Shown here: one piece after another, positions 28,739 through 39,450 of the stretch | Position numbering within the stretch: position 1 is the first letter of the stretch | How the letters are laid out: the number at the start of each line of letters is the position of its first letter | DNA from: Rubrivivax rivuli | GTDB taxonomy: Bacteria; Pseudomonadota; Gammaproteobacteria; Burkholderiales; Burkholderiaceae_C | Direction of reading: 5' to 3' | DNA: 64,000 bases | NCBI RefSeq assembly: GCF_004016505.1 | Contig: NZ_SACR01000002.1 | Coordinates: 744,001-808,000 of the forward strand | The notes under the pieces: model-generated | Seen by the model: only the letters and a program-made list of their open reading frames with translations | What the model was told of the DNA's origin: nothing | Database searches by the model: none | Translations under genes and position numbers: made by a program

Positions 28739-29437
28739 TCAGGCCTGCGGGCGCAGGCGCGAGAGCGCGGCCGACGAGACCTCGCCGATGCGCATCAGGA
28801 ACTCGGTGCCCATGTCGGCTGCGTAGCGCGTGGGGTCGGGCGAGCCCAGCACCAGCAGGCCGAAGGCGCCGCTCTTGTCGTCCATGCCGTGGCGCAGCGG
28901 AATCATGGCCATGCTGGCCACGGTGACACCGTCTTCAAGCCACTCGCTCGCCTCGAAGCCGGCGTTGGCGCCGCAGTAGGGCAGCGTGAGGCTGGAGGCG
29001 AAGCTCTTCACGTCGTCGCTGGCCGGCTCGGCGTAGGTGGCGCCGTTGTGCGGCACATCCACGCCCCACAGGCGGATGGCGGCCTGCGGGATCAGGAACT
29101 CGTGTTTCAGCGAAGCCACCATGCGCCCGGGCAACTCGGCCGCGTCGGCCGTCAGCAGGATGGTGCGCGTGTAGCGGTGCAGGCGCTCGGCGATGGCCAC
29201 GTTCTCCTGGCTGTTGCGGATCATCTCCATGATCTTCAATTCCAGGCCCTTGATGCGCTCGCGCAGCATTTCCATCTGCCGCTCCTGCAGTGAGACGGCA
29301 CGCTGGCCGTGCGGGCTGGTGAGCTGGATGGCGCCCAGCAGCTCGGCATGGCGCTCGAAGAACCCCGGCGTGTTGGCCAGGTAGTTGGCGATGTCGGCTT
29401 CGGTGATGCCCTGCACCCCGTCGGCGTTGTTGCTCAC
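28739..29437 (-). CDS. DUF484 family protein (GAF-like)
   Basis: A 232-residue DUF484 protein. The N-terminal part is helical ([21 protein letters not shown], then a coiled-coil-like [22 protein letters not shown]). The C-terminal part is GAF-like (about 90-225, with [10 protein letters not shown] and [12 protein letters not shown]). Its function is unknown. DUF484 is commonly found between dapF and xerC, exactly as here. It starts with GTG at 29437 and overlaps the dapF stop as GTGA, indicating coupling. Confidence 0.9.
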   Translation of the reverse strand: MSNNADGVQGITEADIANYLANTPGFFERHAELLGAIQLTSPHGQRAVSLQERQMEMLRERIKGLELKIMEMIRNSQENVAIAERLHRYTRTILLTADAAELPGRMVASLKHEFLIPQAAIRLWGVDVPHNGATYAEPASDDVKSFASSLTLPYCGANAGFEASEWLEDGVTVASMAMIPLRHGMDDKSGAFGLLVLGSPDPTRYAADMGTEFLMRIGEVSSAALSRLRPQA

Positions 29438-30288
29438 AGTTCGATCTCTCCTTCGAAAACAGTCTCGGCCGGGCCGGTCATCAGCACCGGGCTCTCACCG
29501 CCCGCCCACTCGATGCGCAGGTCGCCCCCGCGCGTGTGCACTTCCACCGCGGCATCCAGCCAGCCCAGGCGGATGCCGGCCACCACGGCGGCGCAGGCGC
29601 CGGTGCCGCAGGCCAGGGTCTCGCCAGCGTCGCGCTCGTGCACGCGCAGGCGCACCTCGCTGCGCGTGAGCACCTGCAGGAAGCCCACGTTCACCCGGCG
29701 CGGGAAACGCGCGTGCGTCTCGATGCGCGGGCCCCAGTCGGCCACCGGCGCGGTGTCGACATCGGCCACGCGCAGCACGGCGTGCGGGTTGCCCATCGAG
29801 AGCACGGCCACTTCACAGCCCGGCGCCACATCCGCCAGCGGCCAGTGCTCGAAGCCGCCTTCGGCGCGCGGCTGCAGGCCGGCGGCATCGAACGGCAGGC
29901 GCGCGTGCTCGAACACCGGGCGGTTCATGTCCACCGTCACGCGGCCGTCGCTGCGCAACTGCAGCGTGAGCCGGTTGTTGACGGTCTCCACCTCCACGGT
30001 GGTCTTGCTGGTGAGGCCGCGCCGGTGCACATAGCGCACGAAGCAGCGCGCGCCGTTGCCGCAGTGCTCGACCTCGTCGCCGCTGGCACCGTTGAAGATG
30101 CGGTAGCGGAAGTCCACGCCCGGCGTGGCGCTGCGCTCCACGAGCAGGATCTGGTCGGCGCCCACGCCGAAGCGGCGGTCACCCAGGCGGCGCAGCTGCG
30201 CACGGCTCAAGGCCAGCGGCGCAGCCGTGCCATCGAGCACGACGAAGTCGTTGCCCGCGCCCTGCATCTTGGTGAACTGGAGCCGCAT
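29434..30288 (-). CDS. dapF: Diaminopimelate epimerase
   Basis: A 284-residue PLP-independent epimerase converting LL- to meso-diaminopimelate for lysine and peptidoglycan synthesis. Both catalytic cysteines are in place: [15 protein letters not shown] (about Cys80) and [16 protein letters not shown] (about Cys228). The N-terminal [20 protein letters not shown] is the family signature. It is the first gene of the minus-strand unit dapF-DUF484-xerC-rlmI. An acyltransferase gene on the same strand ends 31 bases upstream. Confidence 0.97.
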   Translation of the reverse strand: MRLQFTKMQGAGNDFVVLDGTAAPLALSRAQLRRLGDRRFGVGADQILLVERSATPGVDFRYRIFNGASGDEVEHCGNGARCFVRYVHRRGLTSKTTVEVETVNNRLTLQLRSDGRVTVDMNRPVFEHARLPFDAAGLQPRAEGGFEHWPLADVAPGCEVAVLSMGNPHAVLRVADVDTAPVADWGPRIETHARFPRRVNVGFLQVLTRSEVRLRVHERDAGETLACGTGACAAVVAGIRLGWLDAAVEVHTRGGDLRIEWAGGESPVLMTGPAETVFEGEIEL

Positions 30289-30319
30289 GGCGCGATTGTC
30301 GCAGCCGGGGCCCGAGGCT

Positions 30320-31231
30320 TCAGTACACCGGCGGTTCGCCAGGCGGGCGCGTCTTGAAGCGCTTGTGCACCCAGAAGTACTGCGCCGGCATGGTGGCGAT
30401 CTGCTGCTCGATGAAACGGTTCATCGCCGCGGCGTCGGCCTCGGGGTCGTCGCTGGGCCAACCTTCCCAGGCCGGCATGAACTTCACGCGATAGCCCTGG
30501 CCGCCGGGCAGCATCTCGGCGATGAGGGGCTGCACCAGCATGCCCAGGCTCTTGGCCATGCGCGAAGGCGCCAGCAGCGTGGCCGCCGGCTGGCCGTAGA
30601 AGGGCACGAAGGCGGCATCGCGCAGGCCGAAATCCATGTCCGACGCGTTGAAGAAGGCCGCCCCCTTCTTGATGGCCCGCACCACCGGCATCGCGCCCTG
30701 CTGGCGGTTGAACAGCAGCGCCAGACCGAAGCGCGCACGGCCCTTGTGGAAGGCGGCGTCCATCACGGGGTTGCTCTGCGCGGTGTAGATGTCGCAGCCC
30801 ATGCACGACTGGAAGAGCTGCGTGGCCGCGCCCGCAACCTCCAGCCCCACGAAGTGCGGCACCAGCCACATCACCGGCCTGTCGCTGCGCTCGGCCAGGT
30901 GCACCTCGCCTTCGACGTGGATCAGGCGCTTCAGCCGCTCGGCACTGGCGTGCCAGAGCAGGCCGCGCTCCAGCAGGCTGCGGCCGGTCCACATGAAGTG
31001 TTCGCGCACCAGGCGGTGCTGTTCGGCCACGCTCAGTTGCGGCATGCACAGCGCGATGTTGCGCCGCGCCACCTCGCGCCGCGCGCGGCCCAGGCTGTGC
31101 AGCAGCAGGCCCAGGCCCTGGCCCACGCGCGCCAGCACCGGCAACGGCAGCCAGTGCAGCAGCCACACCAGGCCCAGCGCCAAGCGGGCGGCGCCGTTGG
31201 CCGCAGCTTGCTTGAAGCCCGGCGCGCTCAA
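30320..31231 (-). CDS. Lipid A biosynthesis acyltransferase (LpxL/HtrB family), second copy
   Basis: A 303-residue inner-membrane acyltransferase. An N-terminal hydrophobic anchor ([18 protein letters not shown]) precedes the HxxxxE catalytic motif as HFVGLE, with later family blocks [19 protein letters not shown] and [12 protein letters not shown]. Such enzymes add secondary acyl chains to Kdo-lipid A. It starts with TTG at 31231 overlapping the stop of the preceding homologue (TTGA). This is an unusual start, but supported by the overlap and the family N-terminus. The two adjacent copies probably have different acyl or position specificity. Confidence 0.9.
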   Translation of the reverse strand: MSAPGFKQAAANGAARLALGLVWLLHWLPLPVLARVGQGLGLLLHSLGRARREVARRNIALCMPQLSVAEQHRLVREHFMWTGRSLLERGLLWHASAERLKRLIHVEGEVHLAERSDRPVMWLVPHFVGLEVAGAATQLFQSCMGCDIYTAQSNPVMDAAFHKGRARFGLALLFNRQQGAMPVVRAIKKGAAFFNASDMDFGLRDAAFVPFYGQPAATLLAPSRMAKSLGMLVQPLIAEMLPGGQGYRVKFMPAWEGWPSDDPEADAAAMNRFIEQQIATMPAQYFWVHKRFKTRPPGEPPVY

Positions 31232-32100
31232 GACGCGCTCTCCACCTGGCGCGGCTGCTTGTAGCGGTGGTAGCCCCAGAGGTATTGCGAGGGCCGCTGC
31301 AGGATCACCTGCTCCATGCTGCGGTTGATGGCGATGGCAGCGGCCTCGTCGTCGATGCTGCCGTCGGCGGCGCGTTCAGGCAGCGGCACCGGCAACGGCT
31401 GCGCACGCACCACGTAGCCGGCGCCGTGTGGCAGGCGCTCGGTCCACAGCACGGCGACGGCGGCGCCTGTCTGCAGGACCAGGCGTGCGGCCAACGTCAT
31501 CGTGTAGGCGGGCTGGCCGAAGAACGGCGCCCACACGCCCATGCCCGAGGGCGGCACCTGGTCGGGCAGCAGGCCCAGGGTCTCGCCCTTCTTCAAGGCG
31601 CGCATCAGGAGCCGCACACCCGCCAGGCTGGCCGGTGCGGTGGCCAGCGCCGGGCGGGCGCGGGCGGTCTCTTCCAGCTCGCGCAGCCAGGCCTGGCGCG
31701 CCGGGCGGTAGAGCACGGTGATGGGCTGACGCGCCCCGAAGCGCTCGGCATAAGCCTGCGCGCTCACTTCGAAGCTGCCCATGTGCGGCGTCAGCAGCAC
31801 CAGGCCCTTGCCGCGGGCGAGCAGTTCTTCCAGCAGTTCAGCGCCCTCCCAGCGCACGGGGTCGGTGATGGGCTGTTCGCGCGGCCGCAGCCACAGGCGC
31901 GGCAGTTCCATCACCAGCTTGCCGGCATCGGCCACGGCAGCGCGGCGGTTGGCCGTGCTCACGCCTGCCAGCGTGGCGTTGGCCTTCAGGCGGCGGCGGT
32001 AGCTGGGGGACAACAGGTAGGCCAGCCAGCCCATGAGCCCGCCCAGGGCGTGCAAAAAGCGCAGGGAGCGGCGGGCGAGCCGGGGCAGCAGGAAGGACAT
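31228..32100 (-). CDS. Lipid A biosynthesis acyltransferase (LpxL/HtrB family), first copy
   Basis: A 290-residue homologue of the next gene, with the motif HMGSFE, then LLPDQVPPSGMGVWAPFFGQPAYTMTLAARL and a C-terminal PSQYLWGYHRYKQPR. The N-terminus holds a membrane segment (FLHALGGLMGWLAYLL). It probably adds one of the secondary acyl chains of lipid A. It is transcribed divergently from metK, the two starts being 211 bases apart. Confidence 0.9.
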   Translation of the reverse strand: MSFLLPRLARRSLRFLHALGGLMGWLAYLLSPSYRRRLKANATLAGVSTANRRAAVADAGKLVMELPRLWLRPREQPITDPVRWEGAELLEELLARGKGLVLLTPHMGSFEVSAQAYAERFGARQPITVLYRPARQAWLRELEETARARPALATAPASLAGVRLLMRALKKGETLGLLPDQVPPSGMGVWAPFFGQPAYTMTLAARLVLQTGAAVAVLWTERLPHGAGYVVRAQPLPVPLPERAADGSIDDEAAAIAINRSMEQVILQRPSQYLWGYHRYKQPRQVESAS

Positions 32101-32311
32101 CGTTCGTAGAATGCGGGCATCGCCGAGTTAAAGAACAACTTGCGGGGCGATCGCGGACGTGAAGCATAGCCACATGGCTGGGCCTCTCGCCGCCGGGGTG
32201 CCGGGCCTGCCAGCCCGAGCCTCAACAAATCCGCTAAAGCGTTCGCCGCGGCTCCAGAGCATCTGACCAGCGACGACGCGATCCAGGTGCAACTACAACG
32301 GAGCTTTTCCA
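32101..32311. other. Divergent lpxL/metK intergenic and metK leader
   Basis: The 211 bases must carry promoters for both directions. A GC-rich stretch near 32180-32220 could fold locally. I do not see the conserved core of a known SAM riboswitch. GGAG at 32301-32304 is the metK ribosome-binding site. Confidence 0.45.
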
Positions 32312-33490
32312 GTGGCGAACGACTTCCTCTTCACATCCGAATCGGTCTCTGAGGGTCACCCCGACAAGGTGGCCGACCAGATCTCCGACGCCATCCTCGA
32401 CGCGATCTTCAAGCAAGACCCCAAGAGCCGCGTGGCTGCCGAGACGCTGTGCAACACCGGCCTGGTGGTGCTGGCCGGAGAGATCACGACCAACGCGCAC
32501 GTCGACTACATCCAGGTGGCGCGCGACACCATCAAGCGCATCGGCTACGACAACACCGAGTACGGCATCGACTACAAGGGCTGCGCGGTGATGGTCTGCT
32601 ACGACAAGCAGAGCAACGACATCGCCCAGGGCGTGGACCACGCCAGCGACGACTACCTCAACATCGGCGCCGGCGACCAGGGCCTGATGTTCGGCTACGC
32701 CTGCGACGAGACGCCCGAGCTGATGCCCGCGCCCATCTACTACGCGCACCGTCTGGTGGAGCGCCAGGCCCAGCTGCGCAAGGACGGCCGCATGCCCTAC
32801 CTGCGGCCCGACGCCAAGAGCCAGGTGACGATGCGCTATGTCGACGGCAAGCCGCACAGCATCGACACCGTGGTGCTGAGCAGCCAGCACGCCCCCGAGT
32901 GGAGCCTGGGCGACAAGATGAAGCCCGAGTTCACCGAGGCCGTGATCGAGCAGATCATTAAGCCCGTGCTGCCTAAGGAATGGCTGCAGAACACGCGCTA
33001 CCTGATCAACCCGACCGGCCGCTTCGTCGTCGGCGGCCCGCAGGGTGACTGCGGCCTCACGGGCCGCAAGATCATCGTCGACACCTACGGCGGCGCCTGC
33101 CCGCACGGCGGCGGTGCCTTCTCGGGCAAGGATCCCTCCAAGGTCGACCGCTCGGCCGCCTACGCCGCGCGCTACGTGGCCAAGAATGTGGTGGCCGCGG
33201 GTCTCGCGCGCCAGTGCCAGGTGCAGGTGGCCTATGCCATCGGCGTGGCCAAGCCCATGAACATCACGGTCTACACCGAGGGCACGGGCAAGATCAGCGA
33301 CGACAAGCTCAGCGCCATCGTGGCCGAGGTCTTCGACCTGCGCCCCAAGGGCATCATCCAGATGCTGGACCTGTTGCGTCCCATTTACGAAAAGACTGCC
33401 GCCTACGGCCACTTCGGCCGCGAAGAGCCCGAGTTCAGCTGGGAGCGCACCGACAAGGTCGAGGCGCTGCGCGCGGCCGCCGGCCTGTAA
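32312..33490 (+). CDS. metK: S-adenosylmethionine synthetase
   Basis: A 392-residue enzyme making SAM from methionine and ATP. Family signatures are [21 protein letters not shown] at the N-terminus, [12 protein letters not shown] (about residue 120) and [19 protein letters not shown] (about 270). It starts with GTG at 32312 behind GGAG. It supplies the SAM whose product SAH is recycled by ahcY 2 kb downstream; metF is there too, so the methyl cycle is nearly clustered. Confidence 0.97.
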   Translation: MANDFLFTSESVSEGHPDKVADQISDAILDAIFKQDPKSRVAAETLCNTGLVVLAGEITTNAHVDYIQVARDTIKRIGYDNTEYGIDYKGCAVMVCYDKQSNDIAQGVDHASDDYLNIGAGDQGLMFGYACDETPELMPAPIYYAHRLVERQAQLRKDGRMPYLRPDAKSQVTMRYVDGKPHSIDTVVLSSQHAPEWSLGDKMKPEFTEAVIEQIIKPVLPKEWLQNTRYLINPTGRFVVGGPQGDCGLTGRKIIVDTYGGACPHGGGAFSGKDPSKVDRSAAYAARYVAKNVVAAGLARQCQVQVAYAIGVAKPMNITVYTEGTGKISDDKLSAIVAEVFDLRPKGIIQMLDLLRPIYEKTAAYGHFGREEPEFSWERTDKVEALRAAAGL

Positions 33491-33568
33491 TCGCCCCCCA
33501 CGCAAAGAGGCCGCGCCCGCCCGGGCCGGTCCCTTTGCCGTGTGCGGGCCCGCCGTTAAGCTGCGCCC

Positions 33569-34339
33569 ATGCCCGCCTCACCGCCGTCTTGCCCCCACTG
33601 CAGCCAAGCGCTGAACGCCCTGGCCCAACACCTGAAGCAGCCGCATTGCGGCAGCGCCAGCTGCCGCCAGCGCGCCGACGAGCAGCAACTGCAGAAGCGC
33701 TGGCAACGGGTGGTGGCGCTGGCCGCACAGCAGGCGGCAGAGGAGGGTGTCCCCGTCGCCGGCACAGCACCCGAAGTGGTCTGGCTGGACCCGGCGCCCC
33801 GCACGCTCGTCGCCGTAGGCGACGGCCTGCGTGAGCGGCTGGCGCAAGCTTGGCGCCTGGCCGCCGCCGAAGACCGGCGCCGGCGCCATGGTGGTGAAGA
33901 TTCGGCCACGGCCCTGCCGGCCGCTGCCAGCACGCTGTGCGCCTTGTGCGGCGGGTATTGCTGCGTGCAGGGCGCGCAGCATCACGCCTTCATCGACGCC
34001 GAGGTGCTGGAGCGCTGGCAGGCCCGGCACCCCGGCCACACCACCGAAGACGCCATCGCGGCCTACCTCGCCGCATTGCCACCCGAACACCTGGACGGCG
34101 GCTGCGCCTTCCAGACCGCCACCGGCTGCCACCTGCCGCGCGAACATCGCGCCGACATCTGCAACCGCTACGTCTGCAAACCCCTGGACGCACTGGGCGA
34201 CAAGCTGGCGGCCGCGCCCGAGACCGTGACGCTGGTGTTCTCGCGCCGGCTGCGGCGCTTCGACCGCGCGGGCGTGCTGCACCGGGGCGTGGGCACGCCG
34301 CTGCACGGCTTGCCGCAGCCCGACGACCTGCCCCCTTGA
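33569..34339 (+). CDS. Cysteine-rich protein of unknown function
   Basis: A 256-residue protein. There are two Cys groups: an N-terminal zinc-ribbon-like pair set (CPHCSQAL then CGSASC, residues 8-32) and a C-terminal group (LCALCGGYCC near 125-134, CAFQTATGCHLPREHRADICNRYVC near 178-202). The second group resembles YkgJ-type cysteine clusters thought to bind zinc or iron. No signal peptide is seen. Its stop overlaps the next start as TTGA, so it is co-expressed with the YcaQ-like gene. Function unknown. Confidence 0.65.
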   Translation: MPASPPSCPHCSQALNALAQHLKQPHCGSASCRQRADEQQLQKRWQRVVALAAQQAAEEGVPVAGTAPEVVWLDPAPRTLVAVGDGLRERLAQAWRLAAAEDRRRRHGGEDSATALPAAASTLCALCGGYCCVQGAQHHAFIDAEVLERWQARHPGHTTEDAIAAYLAALPPEHLDGGCAFQTATGCHLPREHRADICNRYVCKPLDALGDKLAAAPETVTLVFSRRLRRFDRAGVLHRGVGTPLHGLPQPDDLPP

Positions 34340-35451
34340 ATTCCTGCCGACCCCGCCTGGTGCCACCCCCTTGCCTGGACGACCTGCGCCGCCACGCCGT
34401 GGCGCGCAGCCTCTTCAAGCCCACCACCTTGCCTGCGGCCCTGCGCCGCCTGGGCTTCGTGCAGGCCGACCCCATCCGCGCCCCGGCCCGCGCTCAAGAC
34501 CTCACGCTGCGCCACCGCGTGCAGGGCTACCGCGCCGGAGATCTCGAGCGGCGCTACACGCGCCTGCCCATCGAGGAAGACTTCTTCATCAACTACGGCT
34601 ACCTGGCGCGCGAGACGCAGGCGCTGATGCACCCGCGCACCGCGAACACGCCGTGGCCGGCAGCACGCTGGAAGCAGGCGCAGGCCGTGCTCGACTTCGT
34701 GCGCGAACGCGGCGTGGTGCACCCGCGCGAGGTGGACGCGCACTTCCAGCACGGCAAGGCGAAAAACTGGTTCGGCGGCAGCAGCAATGCCAGCACCCAG
34801 TTGCTGGACGGCATGCACTACCGCGGCCTGCTGCGCACGGCGCGGCGCGAAGGCGGCATCCGCCTCTACAGCGTTCGCGAAGTGCACGAAGCGCCGGCGG
34901 ACACCGCCGCGGCGATGGACGCGCTGGTCGACCTGGTGGTGCAGAAGTACGCGCCGCTGCCGGAGCTGACGCTGAACATGCTGGTCAGCCGCATCCGCTA
35001 TGGCGCCCCGCAATGGACGGCCTTGTGCAAGCCCGCGCTGGCGCGCGCCAAGGCGCGGCTGCCCAACGCCGCGGTGGACGGGCAACGCTGGTTCTGGCCC
35101 GACGGCGAGAACCCGGTCTCGCGCCGCCACGCCGTGCCCGACACGGTGCGGCTGCTGGCGCCTTTCGACCCCGTGGTGTGGGACCGCCGCCGCTTCGAGT
35201 TGCTGTGGGGCTGGGCCTACCGCTTCGAGGCCTACACCCCGGCGCCTCGGCGCGTGCGCGGCTACTACGCGCTGCCGCTGCTGTGGCGCGACCAGGTCAT
35301 CGGCTGGGCCAACGCCAGCGTGCAAGGCGAGCGCCTGCAGGTGCAGGCCGGCTACGTCAGCGGCCGCTCCCCTCGCGAGTCGGGCTACGCCGCGGCGCTG
35401 GCCGACGAGGCGGCACGCCTGGCCGAGTTTCTGGGCGTGGCCCCGCCCTGA
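34336..35451 (+). CDS. YcaQ-like winged-helix DNA glycosylase family protein
   Basis: About 371 residues of the HTH_42/YcaQ family. E. coli YcaQ unhooks interstrand DNA crosslinks. Visible blocks are LRRLGFVQADPIRAPARAQDLTLRHRV, FFINYGYLAR, WFGGSSNASTQLLDGMHYRGLL (winged helix) and LLAPFDPVVWDRRRFELLWGW near the C-terminus. There is no ATG; TTG at 34336 overlaps the preceding stop (TTGA) and GTG at 34360 is the alternative. Repair activity is inferred from the family. Confidence 0.8.
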   Translation: MNSCRPRLVPPPCLDDLRRHAVARSLFKPTTLPAALRRLGFVQADPIRAPARAQDLTLRHRVQGYRAGDLERRYTRLPIEEDFFINYGYLARETQALMHPRTANTPWPAARWKQAQAVLDFVRERGVVHPREVDAHFQHGKAKNWFGGSSNASTQLLDGMHYRGLLRTARREGGIRLYSVREVHEAPADTAAAMDALVDLVVQKYAPLPELTLNMLVSRIRYGAPQWTALCKPALARAKARLPNAAVDGQRWFWPDGENPVSRRHAVPDTVRLLAPFDPVVWDRRRFELLWGWAYRFEAYTPAPRRVRGYYALPLLWRDQVIGWANASVQGERLQVQAGYVSGRSPRESGYAAALADEAARLAEFLGVAPP

Positions 35452-35534
35452 CCGCAGGAATTCACGCTGCCGCGCAGGGCGTGAAGCCCGCGCCCCACGC
35501 ATTCAGGGGCTTGTGGCTAGAATTCGCGGCAGTT

Positions 35535-35602
35535 CCGAGGAGCGTTGCAACCTTCAGCAAGAAGGCCAGGCTCGGATCTCTACATTGCAACCGCGCTCAC
35601 CT
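35535..35602 (+). ncRNA. SAH riboswitch upstream of ahcY
   Basis: The conserved S-adenosylhomocysteine aptamer is readable. CCGAG (35535-35539) pairs with CTCGG (35571-35575), and CCTTC (35551-35555) pairs with GAAGG (35561-35565). The pseudoknot is GAGCG (35540-35544) with CGCTC (35594-35598). Core sequences GAGCGTTGCAA and GCCAGGCTCGG match the family consensus. GCTCACC (35595-35601) can alternatively pair with GGTGAGC (35620-35626), a likely expression switch. SAH is expected to turn on ahcY-metF. Confidence 0.9.
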
Positions 35603-35677
35603 GCACGACCGTGTTCGTGGGTGAGCTGATTCTCCCCATCGCGTGCGTGCAGGTCCTCAACCGTTTGGAGCCTGACC

Positions 35678-37111
<1,434 letters not shown>

Positions 37112-37121
37112 GGCCTGATCC

Positions 37122-37961
37122 ATGAGCACCGAGCACAAGCCGGTGCCCATCAGCTTCGAGTTCTTCCCGCCCAACACCCCCGTCGGCAGCGACAAGCTGA
37201 AGACGGTGGTGCAGGATCTCTCGGCCGTGAAGCCGGAGTTCTTCAGCGTCACCTACGGCGCGGGCGGGGCCACGCGTGAGAAGACGCTGGCCACGGTGAA
37301 GGACATCGCGGCGATGGGCCACGAAGCCGCGCCGCACCTCAGCTGCGTGGGCAGCACGCGCGAGAGCATCCGCGAGATCCTGGGCACCTACCGCGCCCAG
37401 GGCATCCGGCGGCTGGTGGCGCTGCGCGGCGACCTGCCCAGCGGCACTGCGGTGGCCGGTGAGTTCCGCTACGCCGCGGACCTCATCGCGTTCATCCGCC
37501 AGGAGCAAGGCGCCGACTGGCACATCGAGGCCGCAGCCTACCCCGAGTACCACCCGCAGCAGCGCTACGCGAAAAAGGACCTCGAGCACTTCGCGGCCAA
37601 GATGAAGGCCGGCGCCGACAGCGCGATCACGCAGTTCTTCTTCAACCCCGACGCCTACTTCCACTTCGTGGACGAGGTGCGCAAGCTCGGCGTCACGGCG
37701 CCCATCGTGCCGGGCATCATGCCCATCCACAACTACGCGAAGATCGCGCAGTTCGCGGCACGTGACGGCATCGAGATCCCGCGCTGGGTGGCGTTGAAGA
37801 TGGAGGGCTACCTCGACGACGCCGCCAGCGTGCGCGCCTTCGGCATCGAGGTGGTGGCGCGCCTGTGCCGCCGGCTCATCGATGGCGGTGCACCCGGCAT
37901 CCACTTCTACACGCTCAACCAGAGCGCGCTGAGCCTGGACATCTGCAAGCAGCTGGGCTGA
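37122..37961 (+). CDS. metF: Methylenetetrahydrofolate reductase
   Basis: A 279-residue FAD enzyme reducing 5,10-methylene-THF to 5-methyl-THF for methionine synthesis. Signatures are FEFFPPNTPVG near the N-terminus, VTYGAGGATREKTL, LVALRGDLP, and a TQFFFNPDAYFHFVDEVRKLG block. The gene shares the riboswitch-led transcript with ahcY, which couples homocysteine formation to its remethylation. Confidence 0.97.
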   Translation: MSTEHKPVPISFEFFPPNTPVGSDKLKTVVQDLSAVKPEFFSVTYGAGGATREKTLATVKDIAAMGHEAAPHLSCVGSTRESIREILGTYRAQGIRRLVALRGDLPSGTAVAGEFRYAADLIAFIRQEQGADWHIEAAAYPEYHPQQRYAKKDLEHFAAKMKAGADSAITQFFFNPDAYFHFVDEVRKLGVTAPIVPGIMPIHNYAKIAQFAARDGIEIPRWVALKMEGYLDDAASVRAFGIEVVARLCRRLIDGGAPGIHFYTLNQSALSLDICKQLG

Positions 37962-38020
37962 AACAGCCCCGGCCCGGCGGCGAAAGCCGCCCGGTTGCCG
38001 CAGCGCCACAGCGCTGCCCC

Positions 38021-38046
38021 GCCCGCTTGACCCAGGTCAAGCGGGC
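38021..38046. promoter_or_regulatory. FNR-like box inside a perfect 10-bp inverted repeat, upstream of ompW
   Basis: TTGACCCAGGTCAA (38027-38040) is the FNR/Dnr consensus TTGAY-N4-RTCAA. It is the core of a longer perfect palindrome, GCCCGCTTGA (38021-38030) with TCAAGCGGGC (38037-38046). It lies 103 bases before the ompW ATG and 60 bases after metF. ompW is oxygen/FNR-regulated in enteric bacteria. The palindrome could also act as the metF terminator, although it has no T-run. Confidence 0.55.
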
Positions 38047-38142
38047 CCCCTCACCTGACAGCGGTGTCAGCCTTCGTGTTCCCTGCGGCAGTGCAATGGG
38101 TTCGAGGCCATGTGGCCCCGACCCACTCCCACGGAGGATTTC

Positions 38143-38772
38143 ATGAAGACCACGACCCGCTCCACCACCCTGCCCTTCGCCAAGACCCTGCTCTGGGTCT
38201 TGCTGGCAGCGGCCGGCGCGGTCCAGGCCCAGGACACGGGCAACTGGCTGGTGCGCGGCCGCGCGCTGTACCTCGACTCGGCCAACAAGGACAGCACGGG
38301 CCTGAACCTGAGCGTCAACAACAAGACCTTCCCCGAGTTCGACATCAGCTACTTCTTCAGCCCGAACGTCGCGGCCGAACTGGTGCTGACCTACCCGCAG
38401 AAGCACGACATCCGCAGCAACGGCGCGAAGATCGGCACGCTCAAGCACCTGCCGCCCACGCTGCTGGGCCAGTACCACTTCACCGGGCTGGGCGGCTTCC
38501 GCCCCTACGTGGGCGCGGGCGTGAACTACACGATCTTCTCCGACGTGCAGTTCGCCCCGGCCGTGGTGGCCGCCCTGCAGCCGCGCATCAAGAAGCACAG
38601 CGTCGGCCTGGCCTTGCAGGTGGGCGTGGACGTGCCGGTGGGCGGCTGGCTGCTGAACTTCGACCTGAAGAAGGTGAAGCTGGAGACCGATGTCTATGCC
38701 GGCGCCACCAAGGCCGGCACCTTCAAGGTCGACCCGACGCTCTTCAGCATCGGGCTGGGCAAACGCTTCTGA
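38143..38772 (+). CDS. ompW: OmpW family outer-membrane protein
   Basis: A 209-residue eight-stranded beta-barrel porin. A signal peptide (FAKTLLWVLLAAAGAVQAQD) is followed by NWLVRGRALYLD, PEFDISYFFSPNVAAELVLTYPQKHDI, GGFRPYVGAGVNYT and the terminal aromatic pattern IGLGKRF, all typical of OmpW. The ATG at 38143 has a perfect GGAGG 9 bases upstream. It likely lets small hydrophobic compounds cross the outer membrane. Confidence 0.93.
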   Translation: MKTTTRSTTLPFAKTLLWVLLAAAGAVQAQDTGNWLVRGRALYLDSANKDSTGLNLSVNNKTFPEFDISYFFSPNVAAELVLTYPQKHDIRSNGAKIGTLKHLPPTLLGQYHFTGLGGFRPYVGAGVNYTIFSDVQFAPAVVAALQPRIKKHSVGLALQVGVDVPVGGWLLNFDLKKVKLETDVYAGATKAGTFKVDPTLFSIGLGKRF

Positions 38773-38790
38773 TGGGGCAGGGCAGCGGCC

Positions 38791-39384
38791 TCAATCCGGC
38801 CGCTGCCAGGCCACGCCTTCTTCGGTGAGCACGGCGTCCAGCGGCACGTCGTGCGGCTCGGCTGTCAGCCACGGCAAAAAGCCGAAGCTGTAGGCCAGGC
38901 CCACGGTGTACGGCCGGGGCTCTAGCGTGGCCAGCGTGCGGTCGTAGAAGCCGCCGCCATACCCCAGGCGCACGCCCCCCGGGCCGTAGCCCACGCAGGG
39001 CACCAGCAGCAGCGTCGGGTGGAAGACGGGCGTGTCTTTCGGCTTCGGAATGCCGTAGGCGTCGTCTTCCATCTCGCAGCCCGGGAACCACATCTGGAAG
39101 CGCAGCTGCTTGGTGCCCTTGTCGATGACGGGCAGGCCGATGCAGCGTTCTTCGTCGGCTTCCGTCCAGCGGTAGAGCGCCGGCAGCGCGTCGAACTCGC
39201 CCTTGATGGGCCAGTAGGCGCCGATGGCCTTGTCATCGCGGCCCATCAGCCAGACGCGCAGCACCTCTTGCAGGTGCATGGCGCGCTGGTGGCGGTCGAT
39301 CAGGCTCTGGCGCTCGGCCTGCAGCTGGCGCCGCAGGGTCTTCTTGTCGCGCGAGGGTTCCAGGGGCGGCAGCGTGAAGCTCAT
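38791..39384 (-). CDS. 5-formyltetrahydrofolate cyclo-ligase family protein
   Basis: A 197-residue enzyme converting 5-formyl-THF to 5,10-methenyl-THF with ATP. The ATP-binding RDKKTLRRQLQAERQSL block at the N-terminus, IGAYWPIKGEFDALPAL and VGYGPGGVRLGYGGGFYDRTLA (about 130-150) are diagnostic. It converges on ompW with an 18-base gap. No 6S RNA gene, often linked to this gene elsewhere, fits in the short upstream gap. Confidence 0.92.
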   Translation of the reverse strand: MSFTLPPLEPSRDKKTLRRQLQAERQSLIDRHQRAMHLQEVLRVWLMGRDDKAIGAYWPIKGEFDALPALYRWTEADEERCIGLPVIDKGTKQLRFQMWFPGCEMEDDAYGIPKPKDTPVFHPTLLLVPCVGYGPGGVRLGYGGGFYDRTLATLEPRPYTVGLAYSFGFLPWLTAEPHDVPLDAVLTEEGVAWQRPD

Positions 39385-39450
39385 GCCGCCGATTGTCAGG
39401 CCGGGGCCGCCTGCTGTGCCAGCGGGCGGCCCCGGGGGAGCGGCCGCCGC

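Noticed and set aside
32101..32311. SAM riboswitch before metK
   Set aside because: No conserved SAM-I, SAM-II or SAM/SAH core could be matched; the leader is only GC-rich.
37976..38017. GGCGGC-GAAA-GCCGCC and GCAGCGC-CACA-GCGCTGC hairpins as metF terminators
   Set aside because: Stable small stems but without T-runs in very GC-rich sequence; not strong enough to list as terminators.
39385..39450. 6S RNA gene next to the 5-formyl-THF cyclo-ligase gene
   Set aside because: The gap is only 66 bases, too short for 6S RNA.
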